NCBI GenBank assembly: GCA_002712305.1
Contig: PATE01000127.1
Location: 1 to 39,291, forward strand
Direction of reading: 5' to 3'
Length of the DNA: 39,291 nt
DNA from: Gemmatimonadota bacterium
Lineage (GTDB): Bacteria; Latescibacterota; UBA2968; UBA8231
Part shown: positions 1-7,830 of the stretch, piece by piece
Position numbering within the stretch: position 1 is the stretch's first letter
Layout: each line of letters starts with the position of its first letter
Program-made: the position numbers and the translations under genes
Notes under the pieces: generated by a model
What the model was told of the DNA's origin: nothing
Databases searched by the model: none
What the model saw: the letters and a program-made list of their open reading frames with translations, nothing else

Positions 1-42
1 CTGGCGCAGTCGTAGCCCAAATGGGGTCCTTGGTCGCCTCCG

Positions 43-78
43 AAAAAAAACCGGGCGCGCCGCTGCTGGCGCGCCCGG
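43..78 (-). terminator. Strong intrinsic terminator for a leftward transcript
   Basis: An 11-bp perfect GC-only stem pairs 51-61 with 68-78 around the six-base loop 62-67. On the minus strand it is followed directly by eight T residues (complement of A43-A50). This is a textbook rho-independent terminator for a transcript running right to left. No conventional protein gene lies upstream of it on that strand, so it ends either a small RNA or an attenuated leader. Confidence 0.92.
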
Positions 79-156
79 GATACCTCAAGGTCACTGGCGT
101 ATTAGGCCAGCAACACTGCCAGGTGGGAGACCACCTGGTCCTAACTCAAGTGGACG

Positions 157-195
157 TTAGGTGGTCTCACCTCCTGCGGGTATACAACTACTCAA
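157..195 (-). CDS. Possible 12-codon leader peptide
   Basis: A TTG start at 195-193 opens the reading frame MSSCIPAGGETT and ends in TAA at 159-157. The start lies six bases downstream of AGGAGG within an unusually long Shine-Dalgarno match (minus strand 209-197). The 3' half of this small frame overlaps a second AGGAGGTGA and the 9-base element that can pair back with the first Shine-Dalgarno. Translation would therefore be expected to alter the folding of the RNA. Ideal start spacing and placement inside the switch-like structure favour a leader peptide. Its short length means it could also be chance. Confidence 0.4.
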   Translation of the reverse strand: MSSCIPAGGETT

Positions 196-374
196 AGACC
201 ACCTCCTTTCATATCGGCGCTTCAAGTCATTACACCGGCCCGACAGCGGGTGGGCCGCCGCGATACAGGTGACTCTCTACGCTCGTCCACGGCCGTGCAG
301 CACTTCACCGCATAAGCGGCGGGATTTACGGCCGGTAGCAAATGCTTGGGCCGATGATTTTCATCGACGCCTGA

Positions 375-404
375 AATGTAGCCCGGTCGTGGAATCAGCG
401 TCAA
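375..404 (-). promoter_or_regulatory. Sigma70-like promoter for the leftward small transcript
   Basis: On the minus strand TTGACG (404-399) and TACATT (380-375) are separated by 18 bp; reading the -10 as CTACAT gives 17 bp. The predicted start is near 368. It is the best promoter match in the first 450 bases and points toward the structured region and terminator. Confidence 0.6.
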
Positions 405-410
405 GTCAAT

Positions 411-446
411 TGTCGAAATTGATCATAACGAATAGTTTTTTCGACA
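411..446. promoter_or_regulatory. Inverted repeat just upstream of modA
   Basis: TGTCGAAA (411-418) and TTTCGACA (439-446) form a perfect 8-bp dyad with a 20-bp AT-rich centre, ending eight bases before the modA ATG. The position suits an operator overlapping the modABC promoter or its 5' leader. The centre contains ATAACGAA, which only loosely recalls part of a ModE box, so I do not name the regulator. Confidence 0.4.
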
Positions 447-453
447 CTTGCAG

Positions 454-1194
454 ATGAAGAATCGACTCTGGATCCTCCTGATCGCCCTGTTGAGTGGCGG
501 CTGTTCTAACGACTCGGGCGATGCCGTCGTGATCTCGGCGGCCTCGAGTCTGACCTATGCCCTCGAGGATCTTGTCGGTGCATATCGTCAGGCGAATCCC
601 TCAGCACCGCCGCTGCGCCTCAACTTCGGCGCCACCGGTGTACTCGCTCAGCAGATCCGCCAGGGCGCCCCCGTCGATCTGTTCGTCGCCGCCGATAGCC
701 GCGAGTTCGACTCGTTGCGACTAGAGCAGTACCTGACTGACGATGAGATTCGCTTCGAGGGTCGCCTCGTCATCTGGTGTCGACAAAACGCAGCCTGTCC
801 CGAGAACCTGGGTCAACTCGATCAGCCGGAGATCCGCCGTATCGCCATCGCCCATCCCGAAATCGCGCCCTATGGACAGGCAGCCGTGACGGCACTGCAA
901 ACCCTCGGATCGCACGATAGACTCGTCCCTCGGTTGATTCAGGGCCAGACGGCGCGAGCGGCCCTGCGCTATGCGGAAACCGGTGACGCCGATGTCGCCC
1001 TCACCGCGCAGTCGCTGGCCCAGTCTGTGGGCGGTCGTTGGACGGCCGTGGACGATGCGCTCTATCCGCCCATCGAACAGGGCATTGCCGTGGTGAAACC
1101 CTCATCTCAACCGGCGCAGCACTTTTTCGATTTCGTCGGGAGTCCAACAGGGCGCCAGATCCTCGACCATCACGGCTTCCACGGGGTGCGATGA
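454..1194 (+). CDS. modA: Molybdate ABC transporter, substrate-binding lipoprotein ModA
   Basis: ModA captures molybdate (or tungstate) outside the inner membrane and delivers it to ModBC. The 246-residue product starts with a lipoprotein signal (MKNRLWILLIALLSGGC), with the lipobox cysteine near residue 17, so it should be membrane-anchored. The mature part opens with the ISAASSL segment whose serines bind the oxyanion in this family. It continues with LNFGATG and PVDLFVAADSREFD, all typical of ModA. A TTG two codons earlier is possible, but the ATG gives a cleaner signal peptide. The stop overlaps the modB start (ATGA), which indicates translational coupling. Confidence 0.93.
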   Translation: MKNRLWILLIALLSGGCSNDSGDAVVISAASSLTYALEDLVGAYRQANPSAPPLRLNFGATGVLAQQIRQGAPVDLFVAADSREFDSLRLEQYLTDDEIRFEGRLVIWCRQNAACPENLGQLDQPEIRRIAIAHPEIAPYGQAAVTALQTLGSHDRLVPRLIQGQTARAALRYAETGDADVALTAQSLAQSVGGRWTAVDDALYPPIEQGIAVVKPSSQPAQHFFDFVGSPTGRQILDHHGFHGVR

Positions 1195-1841
1195 TCGACC
1201 CACTCTGGTTGTCGCTGAAGGTGACCGCTGTCGCCGCGATCCTCATCTTCACCATCGGCACCGCCCTCGCATTGTGGTTGGTGCGACACCAGCCCCGGGG
1301 GCGAACCGTGATCGAGACATTGATCATGCTCCCCTTGGTGTTGCCACCCTCGGTGGTGGGATACTATCTGCTCATCGTCCTCGGTCAGCAGGGCCCCATC
1401 GTCGGTTGGCTGGGCATTCAGACGCTCTTTTCTCCTGCCGCCGCCATCATTGCCGCCACTGTCGTCGGCCTGCCACTGATGGTGCAGGCGGCGCGCGCCG
1501 CGCTGGCCAGTGTGGATCCCGCCCTCGAGCAGGCGGCCAGAACCCTGGGCTGCAATGAGGCCATGGTCCTGTGGCGTGTATCCCTACCATTGGCTCGTCG
1601 TGGACTGCTCGCCGGCCTCGTATTGGGAACAACACGGGCCCTGGGAGAATTCGGCGCCACCCTGATGGTGGCCGGCAACATCCCCGGCCAAACGCAGACG
1701 CTCCCGCTGGCCATCTACGACGCGGTGCAGACCAACCAGCACGATCTGACGACCCAGATGGTCCTGCTCATGACCGGACTCGGCTTCGTCAGCCTCTGGG
1801 CGGTCCGTCGCTGGGAACCGAGCGTTGGACGCGCCAAGTGA
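1191..1841 (+). CDS. modB: Molybdate ABC transporter permease ModB
   Basis: ModB is the inner-membrane channel of the molybdate importer. The 216-residue protein begins MIDPLWLSLKVTAVAA, the usual start of ModB, and has about five hydrophobic segments. The EAA loop that docks with the ATPase is visible in its last third (EQAARTLGCNEAMVLWRVSLP). Shortly after it comes GATRALGEFGATLMVAGN-like sequence, here GTTRALGEFGATLMVAGN, which is highly characteristic of ModB/CysT permeases. The start chosen is the ATG that overlaps the modA stop; a longer frame upstream only reads through modA. The modC start lies eight bases beyond the stop. Confidence 0.93.
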   Translation: MIDPLWLSLKVTAVAAILIFTIGTALALWLVRHQPRGRTVIETLIMLPLVLPPSVVGYYLLIVLGQQGPIVGWLGIQTLFSPAAAIIAATVVGLPLMVQAARAALASVDPALEQAARTLGCNEAMVLWRVSLPLARRGLLAGLVLGTTRALGEFGATLMVAGNIPGQTQTLPLAIYDAVQTNQHDLTTQMVLLMTGLGFVSLWAVRRWEPSVGRAK

Positions 1842-1848
1842 ACAGTTC

Positions 1849-2925
1849 ATGAGTCGCCTTCAAGTACACGCCCATCGGCGCTCTGCAGATTTCGAACTCG
1901 ACGTTGACTTCGACATCGATGGAGGCATCCTCGTTCTGTTCGGTCCGTCGGGAGCCGGCAAGACCTCGACGCTGAATGCCATCGCGGGACTGCATCCTCT
2001 GGACGACGGCAGAATCGTCGCCGACGGTACCGTCTACTACGACCGTGCTCAGGGCATCAACCTGCCGGCACGCCAGCGTCGCCTCGGGTACGTGTTTCAG
2101 AACTACGCCCTGTTCCCCCACCTGACCGTGCTCCAGAACATCGCCTTTGGCCTCGGTCGACACCGTGATCGATTTGAGCATGCCCGCCAGTGGTTGTCTC
2201 AGATGCACATGAAGGAGTTTGTCGATCGGTATCCCCACGAGCTTTCTGGGGGTCAGCAACAGCGGGTCGCACTGGCTCGTGCCCTGGCCCATCGCCCCCG
2301 GGTGCTGCTGCTCGACGAACCTTTCGCCGCCCTCGATCGCGTTCTGCGCGAACGATTGCAGGCCGAACTTCGACAGCTGCAGAAGGATCTGTCCCTCGTC
2401 GTGGTCTATGTGACCCACTCTCTCGACGACGCCTTCGCCGTGGGCGATCGCATCGCCGTACTCCAGGAGGGCAGAGTTCTGCAGCAAGGCCCCCTCGACG
2501 ATGTCTTCCAGCGCCCACAGAGTGAACAGGTCGCCGAGATCCTCGGGATCCGCAATCTGTTCCGTGCGGACATTGTCGGCACGAACCTCGATTGGCTGGG
2601 ACTGACGCTCCAGGCAGAGGTGACCGAGCGCGATAGCGGGAACGTGGCCGTGTACATTCAGCCCTCGGAAGTAAAGATCATTTACCCAGAAGCTCCGGTT
2701 GCCGAGGGTTTGCTCGGCAATCTGTTCGACGCCGAGATCATCACTCGGCAACGGCACGCCGCAGGCTGGTCCGTACGGGTTCGATTGAGCAACGAGCAGA
2801 TGATCGAGATCCATCACGCCACGACGGCCTACAGCAAACTCGATCTCAGCACCGGCACCACAATCCGTGTCGCCTTGAGACGCGAGGCGCTGCAGATTCT
2901 TCGACGGGGTGACCCTGCCTCATAG
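1849..2925 (+). CDS. modC: Molybdate ABC transporter ATP-binding protein ModC
   Basis: ModC is the cytoplasmic ATPase that energises molybdate import. The 358-residue product has Walker A (GPSGAGKT, about residues 33-40), the Q-loop (YVFQNYALFPHLTV), the ABC signature LSGGQQQRVALARAL, Walker B (VLLLDEPFAALD) and the H-loop YVTHS. The C-terminal 120 residues match the regulatory TOBE/molybdate-binding region of ModC by position, including VYIQPSEVKI. I chose the ATG at 1849 over an in-frame TTG at 1825, which would overlap modB. The order modA-modB-modC with overlaps or short gaps indicates one operon. hemY follows after 48 bp and may be cotranscribed. Confidence 0.93.
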   Translation: MSRLQVHAHRRSADFELDVDFDIDGGILVLFGPSGAGKTSTLNAIAGLHPLDDGRIVADGTVYYDRAQGINLPARQRRLGYVFQNYALFPHLTVLQNIAFGLGRHRDRFEHARQWLSQMHMKEFVDRYPHELSGGQQQRVALARALAHRPRVLLLDEPFAALDRVLRERLQAELRQLQKDLSLVVVYVTHSLDDAFAVGDRIAVLQEGRVLQQGPLDDVFQRPQSEQVAEILGIRNLFRADIVGTNLDWLGLTLQAEVTERDSGNVAVYIQPSEVKIIYPEAPVAEGLLGNLFDAEIITRQRHAAGWSVRVRLSNEQMIEIHHATTAYSKLDLSTGTTIRVALRREALQILRRGDPAS

Positions 2926-2973
2926 AGGTGGGTTGAAGACGGTGCAACTCGGAATTCAGGGAGTGGGTGGGAC

Positions 2974-4434
2974 TTGATCGAAGCCAGTGAAGGACGCGGC
3001 GAACGGGCGGACGACGTCGAACAACGAGACGTCGTGATCGTCGGTGCCGGCGTTTCGGGTCTCGCCACGGCGCACTTTCTGCGCAATCAGGGCGTCGACG
3101 GCGTACTGCTCATCGAAGGTGAAGAGCAGGCGGGCGGCACGATCCAGACGCGGCAACTGGATGGGTTCCTCTTCGAGCCCGGCCCGAACAGTATGCTCGA
3201 CAACTCACCGGCCATGAAGCGATTGATCGGCCAGCTCGGACTCGACGATCGGGTCGCCGTCGCCGCCGACGCGGCCAAGAAACGCTACATCGTGCGCGAT
3301 GGACGACTGCAGCCGCTGCCCATGAGCCCGCCGTCGCTGATCAAGAGCAGATTGTTCTCGTGGGGCACAAAGTTGCGCCTCGCCCGCGAGCCCTTCGTCT
3401 CCGCCGCACCGGCCGATGCCGAAGAAACGCTCGAGCAGTTCGTTCTGCGTCGTCTGGGCCGCGAGTTCCTGCAATACGCCATCGATCCTTTCGTGGCCGG
3501 CACCTTCGCCGGCCGTCCCGAAGACCTGTGCGTACGCACCGCCTTCCGCCGGCTGTGGGATCTCGAACAACATCATGGCAGCCTCATCCGCGGGGCCATG
3601 CAATTGGCCAAACAGCGCAAGGCTGCCGCCAAAGCGGCGGGCAATGCTTCTGGCGACGAAGGTGAGATTCAGGCGGGGCCGAGTGGCAAGATGCTCTCCT
3701 TCGAGGGCGGCCTACAGACCCTGATCCAATCCCTCGCCACGCCGTGCAGAGAGAATCTGCGCACTTCGCTGGCCTATCTCGGAGTGCGTCGCAGCGACTT
3801 CGGGTATCGCGTCACCAGCATGGACGTGGATGGAGCTCACGAGATAGATGCCCGTGTCGTGCTGCTGACCTTACCCGCTCACACGTATCCGTCGCTCGAA
3901 TTCGACGACATCAACATGCCCCTCGATGAAATCGGTGCGATCCCTTACCCACCGGTGACAGCCGTGTTCTTCGGTTATCATCAACGTCCGACGGAGGAAC
4001 CGCTCGATGGGTTTGGTTTCCTCACACCCCGGCTAGAGAGTCGGCGAATTCTCGGCACCCTCTGGAACTCGGTCGGGTTCCCCGATCGCGCCCCGGAAGG
4101 AGGTCTTGCCATGACCACTTATGTCGGCGGTATGCGACAGCCGGAGAACACGCAGTGGTCGGATGAAGAAATGGTCGACGTCGTCTTCGAGGAGTTGCGT
4201 GACCTGATGGGGATCCAACTCCGCCCCGATGTGGTGGCCGTACATCGTTGGACTCGGGCGATTCCTCAGTATGTGATGGGACATCGACAATTGATGGAGA
4301 AAGTCGATGCTGCCGAGGTCGAAGCCCCCGGTCTGTTTATCGGTGGCAACTTCCGCGGTGGGATTTCTCTCGGTGACTGTGTCACCCGCAGCGAGGAGTT
4401 GGCCGAGCAGATCGCGACATTCCTGCGCGACTGA
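2974..4434 (+). CDS. hemY: Protoporphyrinogen oxidase, HemY/PPOX type
   Basis: This enzyme oxidises protoporphyrinogen IX (or coproporphyrinogen III in some lineages) late in heme synthesis, using FAD and oxygen. The 486-residue protein has the dinucleotide-binding start VVIVGAGVSGLATAHFL (about 20-36) and the PPOX-type segment GGTIQTRQLDGFLFEPGPNS near residue 60. Further conserved pieces are FVAGTFAGRPEDLCVRTAF and the C-terminal FAD motif GLFIGGNFRGGISLGDCV. The start is a TTG preceded by a G-rich ribosome-binding stretch; no ATG is available upstream of the FAD motif. The distinction between HemY and the coproporphyrinogen form HemG/CgoX cannot be made by eye. hemA is located nearby, separated by a divergent gene. 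Confidence 0.88.
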   Translation: MIEASEGRGERADDVEQRDVVIVGAGVSGLATAHFLRNQGVDGVLLIEGEEQAGGTIQTRQLDGFLFEPGPNSMLDNSPAMKRLIGQLGLDDRVAVAADAAKKRYIVRDGRLQPLPMSPPSLIKSRLFSWGTKLRLAREPFVSAAPADAEETLEQFVLRRLGREFLQYAIDPFVAGTFAGRPEDLCVRTAFRRLWDLEQHHGSLIRGAMQLAKQRKAAAKAAGNASGDEGEIQAGPSGKMLSFEGGLQTLIQSLATPCRENLRTSLAYLGVRRSDFGYRVTSMDVDGAHEIDARVVLLTLPAHTYPSLEFDDINMPLDEIGAIPYPPVTAVFFGYHQRPTEEPLDGFGFLTPRLESRRILGTLWNSVGFPDRAPEGGLAMTTYVGGMRQPENTQWSDEEMVDVVFEELRDLMGIQLRPDVVAVHRWTRAIPQYVMGHRQLMEKVDAAEVEAPGLFIGGNFRGGISLGDCVTRSEELAEQIATFLRD

Positions 4435-4450
4435 CACGCCCGCTCGCGTC

Positions 4451-5392
4451 TTATCGTGGCCCCGGAAGAAACCTTCCTGCGTCGAAACCCGTGGACACGC
4501 CGATGATCCACTGACGGCCGGCCGGGAAATTGCGTCCGCCCAGTGAAGTGCGAACCGCCCCTTCCACCCACGTGTCCCCACGAATACGAACAGCCACCGT
4601 CGGTGCCAGATAACTGATCCGTTTGATCAGTGTGGCGGAGCGGATTCCGAAGGTCTCGCCTTTCCCCGAGCGCAGCAGCTCGTATTTCAGCGCCATCGTT
4701 AACCACGATCGCGGCTGGGCACCGATCTCGGCATTCACCAGCCACTCATCACCCGGGTCTCGGTCAATCTCCTCGTTGATCTTCCGGATTCGATACCCGA
4801 CGTCGATGTTGGCATAGGCAGGCAGCGGCCACAACGATCGACCCGCCTGCACGATCACATCGAAATCCCACTGACCTTCACCCACGGGGATCAGGCCCTC
4901 TTCATTGCGAAACTCGCCTGTGGGGATCTTGGCCCCCAGCTTCAGCGTGAGTAGCAGCGGCTTCTGCAGCAGACGCGTCTTGGCGAAAACCCGCATGTCG
5001 CTCCATCCCTTGTCGGACGGATCGTCGGAACGGGTGTCATCCTCGAAGGCCTGATCGAAATAGGGGACCTGTACACCCAGGTCGAACCAGTCCGTGACGC
5101 CGAGGAAACCCTCGATGAACAGGGCACGACTGTCGTATTCCCCATTGAATCGGTAGGGTCTGCGGGTACCGATCGAGTGCGTGCCAAAGGTGCCGTCATC
5201 TAACAGCACCGGTTCCGGTACATCGATATACCACTCCTGGGCCGTCTGACGGAACCAGGACACCTTCGTCCAGACCCGCCCCTTGGGCAGGGTCCAGGCG
5301 CCCGCATCCACCGGTGCGGGCGCTGCCATCAAGCCTGCGAGAAGGCATCGAAAGCCACTCACAAAAGCCCTGTTCGTTGCCGTTCGTCCCAT
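4451..5392 (-). CDS. Predicted outer-membrane beta-barrel protein
   Basis: The 313-residue product has an N-terminal signal sequence (hydrophobic stretch about residues 12-30, likely cleaved before GAWTLPKGRVWTK). It is followed by alternating hydrophobic and polar strands rich in aromatic residues, including FIEGFLGVTDWFDLGVQVP and LTLKLGAKIPTGEF. This pattern resembles small outer-membrane barrels of the phenol-degradation MetA/transporter-like class. No enzymatic motif is visible. It is convergent with hemY (16 bp between stops) and divergent from hemA (176 bp). I infer an outer-membrane location but cannot name a substrate. Confidence 0.7.
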   Translation of the reverse strand: MGRTATNRAFVSGFRCLLAGLMAAPAPVDAGAWTLPKGRVWTKVSWFRQTAQEWYIDVPEPVLLDDGTFGTHSIGTRRPYRFNGEYDSRALFIEGFLGVTDWFDLGVQVPYFDQAFEDDTRSDDPSDKGWSDMRVFAKTRLLQKPLLLTLKLGAKIPTGEFRNEEGLIPVGEGQWDFDVIVQAGRSLWPLPAYANIDVGYRIRKINEEIDRDPGDEWLVNAEIGAQPRSWLTMALKYELLRSGKGETFGIRSATLIKRISYLAPTVAVRIRGDTWVEGAVRTSLGGRNFPAGRQWIIGVSTGFDAGRFLPGPR

Positions 5393-5568
5393 CCCTGCGT
5401 TTCTTCTCTGTATGGATTGACGCGCTCAGCAGCGTATCACTTGCGTGTCTTTGCCTTTTGGATGCCCAAACCCTTTTGGGGGTTCGCAAGCAAGCATCCA
5501 GGATGGTCGACCTCTCTGGAGATTCGACCTCTCAGAGTCCTCACTCGCTCGCCACAGACTGAGGCGCC

Positions 5569-6852
5569 GTGCATCTGCTCACCCTCGGCCTCAACCATAA
5601 TACAGCACCCGTCGAGGTGCGCGAGCGTCTGGCCTTCGCCGAGGGAGACCAGCCCGATTCGCTGCGCCGCCTGCGGGAAAACTACGGTCTCGCCGAAGCG
5701 GCGATTCTATCGACGTGCAATCGTTCTGAGATCTACGCCGCCAGCGAGGAGACCCACTTCGACGGTGTGCAGGCGTATCTGAGCGAACACCACGCCCTCG
5801 AACTGGTGCACATCGAGCCTTGTCTCTATCGACATACCGACGCCGAGGCGGCGACGCATCTGTTTCGCGTCGCTTCCGGGATCGATTCTCTCGTCATCGG
5901 TGAGTCGCAAATTCTCAAGCAGGTCCGCGAGGCTTTGGAGATGTCACAAAGTACGGGATCGGCACGCCTGGTCATCAACGAGGTTTTCCAGCGTGCCCTG
6001 CACGTCGGCAAACGAGCCCGCTCCGAAACCGACATCGGCCGCGGACGGTTATCGGTGGCGACGGCGGCTGTCGAACTCGCCGGCCAGATTTTCGATCGCC
6101 TCGAAGATCGTCGCGCCCTGCTGCTCGGCGCCGGCGAGATGATGGAACTCACCGCCCAATACCTCGTGGAAGCAAATCTCACGCAGTTCACCGTGGCCAA
6201 CCGCACCGTAGAACGCGCACAGGACCTGGCGAGTCGTTTTGATGGAGATGCCTTATCTCTCGACGATCTCGAACATCGACTGACCGATGCAGATATCGTC
6301 ATCGCGTCGACGGCGGCCCCCGACTTCGTCATCACCGAGAGCGCCGTCCGCTCGGCCATGTCGGGGCGCCGGGGACGGCCGCTTTTTCTCATCGACATTG
6401 CCGTGCCCCGAGATATCGATCCCGCCATTCGTGATGTGGACAATATCTTCCTCTTCGACATCGACGATCTCGAGAGTGTCGTCGCCGCCAATCGCAGCGA
6501 GCGTGAAGATGAGATCCTGCGGGTCCAGTCCATCGTCGACGAAGAGTTGAACGAATTCCTGCACTGGTTCAACTCGCTGAGTGCCGGCCCCCTGATCAAG
6601 GCGCTGCGTCAGCAGGCCGCCGACCTGCAAGGGGACGAACTCGGGCGCTGGCAGGGCAAACTCGCCCATCTGAGCGAGGACGATCGAAAACTCGTCGAAA
6701 CAATCCTGCGCGGATACGCTAACAAGCTGCTGCACCAGCCGCTGTTGCAGATCCGTAACCTGGCCAATCGCGAAGACGGCTATGTCCGCCTCGACACGGT
6801 TCGTCGACTCTTTCACCTCGACGACACTGTCGACGACGAGGAGACGTCATGA
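5569..6852 (+). CDS. hemA: Glutamyl-tRNA reductase HemA
   Basis: This enzyme reduces glutamate on tRNA-Glu to glutamate-1-semialdehyde with NADPH, the first committed step of the C5 heme pathway. The 427-residue length is normal. It begins MHLLTLGLNHNTAPVEVRER. The catalytic cysteine lies in LSTCNRSEIYA (Cys50), followed by GESQILKQVREA and a Rossmann domain around LLLGAGEMMELTA. A C-terminal helical dimerisation region with LLHQPLLQIR completes it. The start is GTG; the family N terminus fixes it. The last codons overlap the next gene (ATGA at 6849), so the two are translationally coupled. Confidence 0.96.
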   Translation: MHLLTLGLNHNTAPVEVRERLAFAEGDQPDSLRRLRENYGLAEAAILSTCNRSEIYAASEETHFDGVQAYLSEHHALELVHIEPCLYRHTDAEAATHLFRVASGIDSLVIGESQILKQVREALEMSQSTGSARLVINEVFQRALHVGKRARSETDIGRGRLSVATAAVELAGQIFDRLEDRRALLLGAGEMMELTAQYLVEANLTQFTVANRTVERAQDLASRFDGDALSLDDLEHRLTDADIVIASTAAPDFVITESAVRSAMSGRRGRPLFLIDIAVPRDIDPAIRDVDNIFLFDIDDLESVVAANRSEREDEILRVQSIVDEELNEFLHWFNSLSAGPLIKALRQQAADLQGDELGRWQGKLAHLSEDDRKLVETILRGYANKLLHQPLLQIRNLANREDGYVRLDTVRRLFHLDDTVDDEETS

Positions 6853-7727
6853 CCACAAGTTGTCTCATCGTTCTGGGTATTTCTCTGCTGCTGTATCTCA
6901 CCGCATCGCTGCTGATGCAGATCCGGCTCTGGTGGGCTCATGCCAGCGCTCAACAGTGGAGCCACCGAGTGCTGATCACGGGCGTCGTCGTCCACATCGT
7001 CGGCATCGGCCTTCACGTCGGTTTCTCAGGTCAGTCACTCCTCGGGCACATGACTTCCGTCATTTCGCTGGTGGTCGTCGCTTTTCTCATCGTTGGACTG
7101 TGGATCGAACAGCGAACATCGGTTCGCAACCTGACCCTCTTCCTCGCACCGATCGCCTTCCTCGGCCTGCTCTATCCCCTGTTGATGCCCGTGCGCTTCG
7201 AAGATGCAGGGTCGATGCTGGTGCGATATCCCTGGCTGGGCGTGCACGTCTTCGTCACCCTTTTGGGTCACGTTGGTTTCGCCCTCTCCTTCCTCGGTGC
7301 CGCCGTGTATCTGCTGCAGCGTCGTGCCCTGAAGCGTGGCCGGCTGAATCACTACCTGCCCGCCCTCGACTCGGCCAGTCAGGTCACCTTCTACAGCGCC
7401 GGTGGCGGGTTCTTCTTCTTCACGATCGGACTGGGCATGGGCGCTATCTGGCTTTTCGGTGCCCCAGGCGAATATCTGGGGGGTACGGACACGAAGATCA
7501 TCCTCGCCATTCCGACATGGATCGGCTTCGCCCTCTACCTGTATGCGCGAGGCGTACGCCGAATGCATGGCAGCCGCCTCAAGTGGGTCGTCATCTTCGC
7601 CTTCAGCGTCGCAGTCGCCAACTACCTGCTGGTCCCCCACCGTTTCGACATGGAAGAGGGCACCCCCCACACGGAAAGTGCCCTCGGAATGCCAACTGCT
7701 GTAGAGGCACCGCTCGAAACCAGCTAG
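6849..7727 (+). CDS. CcsA/HemX-family cytochrome c assembly membrane protein
   Basis: The 292-residue protein has about eight hydrophobic segments and is coupled to hemA, the standard position for hemX/ccsA-type genes. Family members handle heme at the membrane for cytochrome c maturation, or influence glutamyl-tRNA reductase levels in the HemX subgroup. The conserved segment HVFVTLLGHVGFALSFLGA with its histidine is present. The tryptophan-rich heme loop of CcsA (WGxYWxWD) is degenerate here: GAIWLFGAPGEYLGGTD. This favours the HemX-like subgroup rather than a full cytochrome c synthase, so I give no gene symbol. Confidence 0.82.
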   Translation: MTTSCLIVLGISLLLYLTASLLMQIRLWWAHASAQQWSHRVLITGVVVHIVGIGLHVGFSGQSLLGHMTSVISLVVVAFLIVGLWIEQRTSVRNLTLFLAPIAFLGLLYPLLMPVRFEDAGSMLVRYPWLGVHVFVTLLGHVGFALSFLGAAVYLLQRRALKRGRLNHYLPALDSASQVTFYSAGGGFFFFTIGLGMGAIWLFGAPGEYLGGTDTKIILAIPTWIGFALYLYARGVRRMHGSRLKWVVIFAFSVAVANYLLVPHRFDMEEGTPHTESALGMPTAVEAPLETS

Positions 7728-7812
7728 CCTGGCCCGACACTTCGTGAAGTAGCTTACCCCCCCTCTAGTGAGCGGTCCAACTAAGGGGATGTTTCGCGCA
7801 GCAAACTCCAAT

Positions 7813-7830
7813 GATTCGCTTTAGCGAATC
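7813..7830. repeat. Perfect hairpin at the 3' end of the oxidoreductase gene
   Basis: GATTCGCT (7813-7820) and AGCGAATC (7823-7830) form an 8-bp perfect stem with a two-base spacer, and the stop codon of the minus-strand gene lies inside it. It sits between convergent genes and could stall or terminate transcription from both sides. There is no T-run, so a canonical intrinsic terminator is not supported. Confidence 0.4.

Larger units (their letters stand above)
43..368 (-). ncRNA. Candidate structured small RNA or attenuator leader
   Basis: This unit of about 325 nt is inferred from a promoter-like element at 375-404 and the terminator at 43-78. Visible structure: a near-5' hairpin (352-357 with 361-366); AGGTGGTCT-type elements in plus-strand form AGACCACCT at 196-204 and again at 128-136, with their exact complement at 159-167, so the middle element can pair with either copy; a perfect 8-bp hairpin (119-126 with 131-138, loop 127-130); a 5-bp hairpin (94-98 with 106-110); then the terminator. 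Two Shine-Dalgarno-like stretches lie in the region. I see no signature of tmRNA, RNase P RNA, 6S or SRP RNA. It could be a stand-alone RNA or the leader of a gene beyond the left edge of the window. The family is not recognised. Confidence 0.6.

Noticed and set aside
222-404. 60-residue frame on the minus strand inside the putative RNA
   Set aside because: It starts within or upstream of the inferred promoter, so it would not be carried complete by the transcript, and it has no family resemblance or ribosome-binding site.
43-404. tmRNA, RNase P RNA, 6S or SRP RNA
   Set aside because: No acceptor stem with CCA end, no RNase P core motif, no 6S bubble and no SRP loop sequence could be found.
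1789-2817. 342-residue antisense frame opposite modC
   Set aside because: Shadow of the GC-rich third positions of modC, whose ABC motifs are unambiguous.
7728-7820. Intrinsic terminator after the CcsA-like gene
   Set aside because: The nearby hairpin lacks a T-run on either strand, so only a hairpin is reported.
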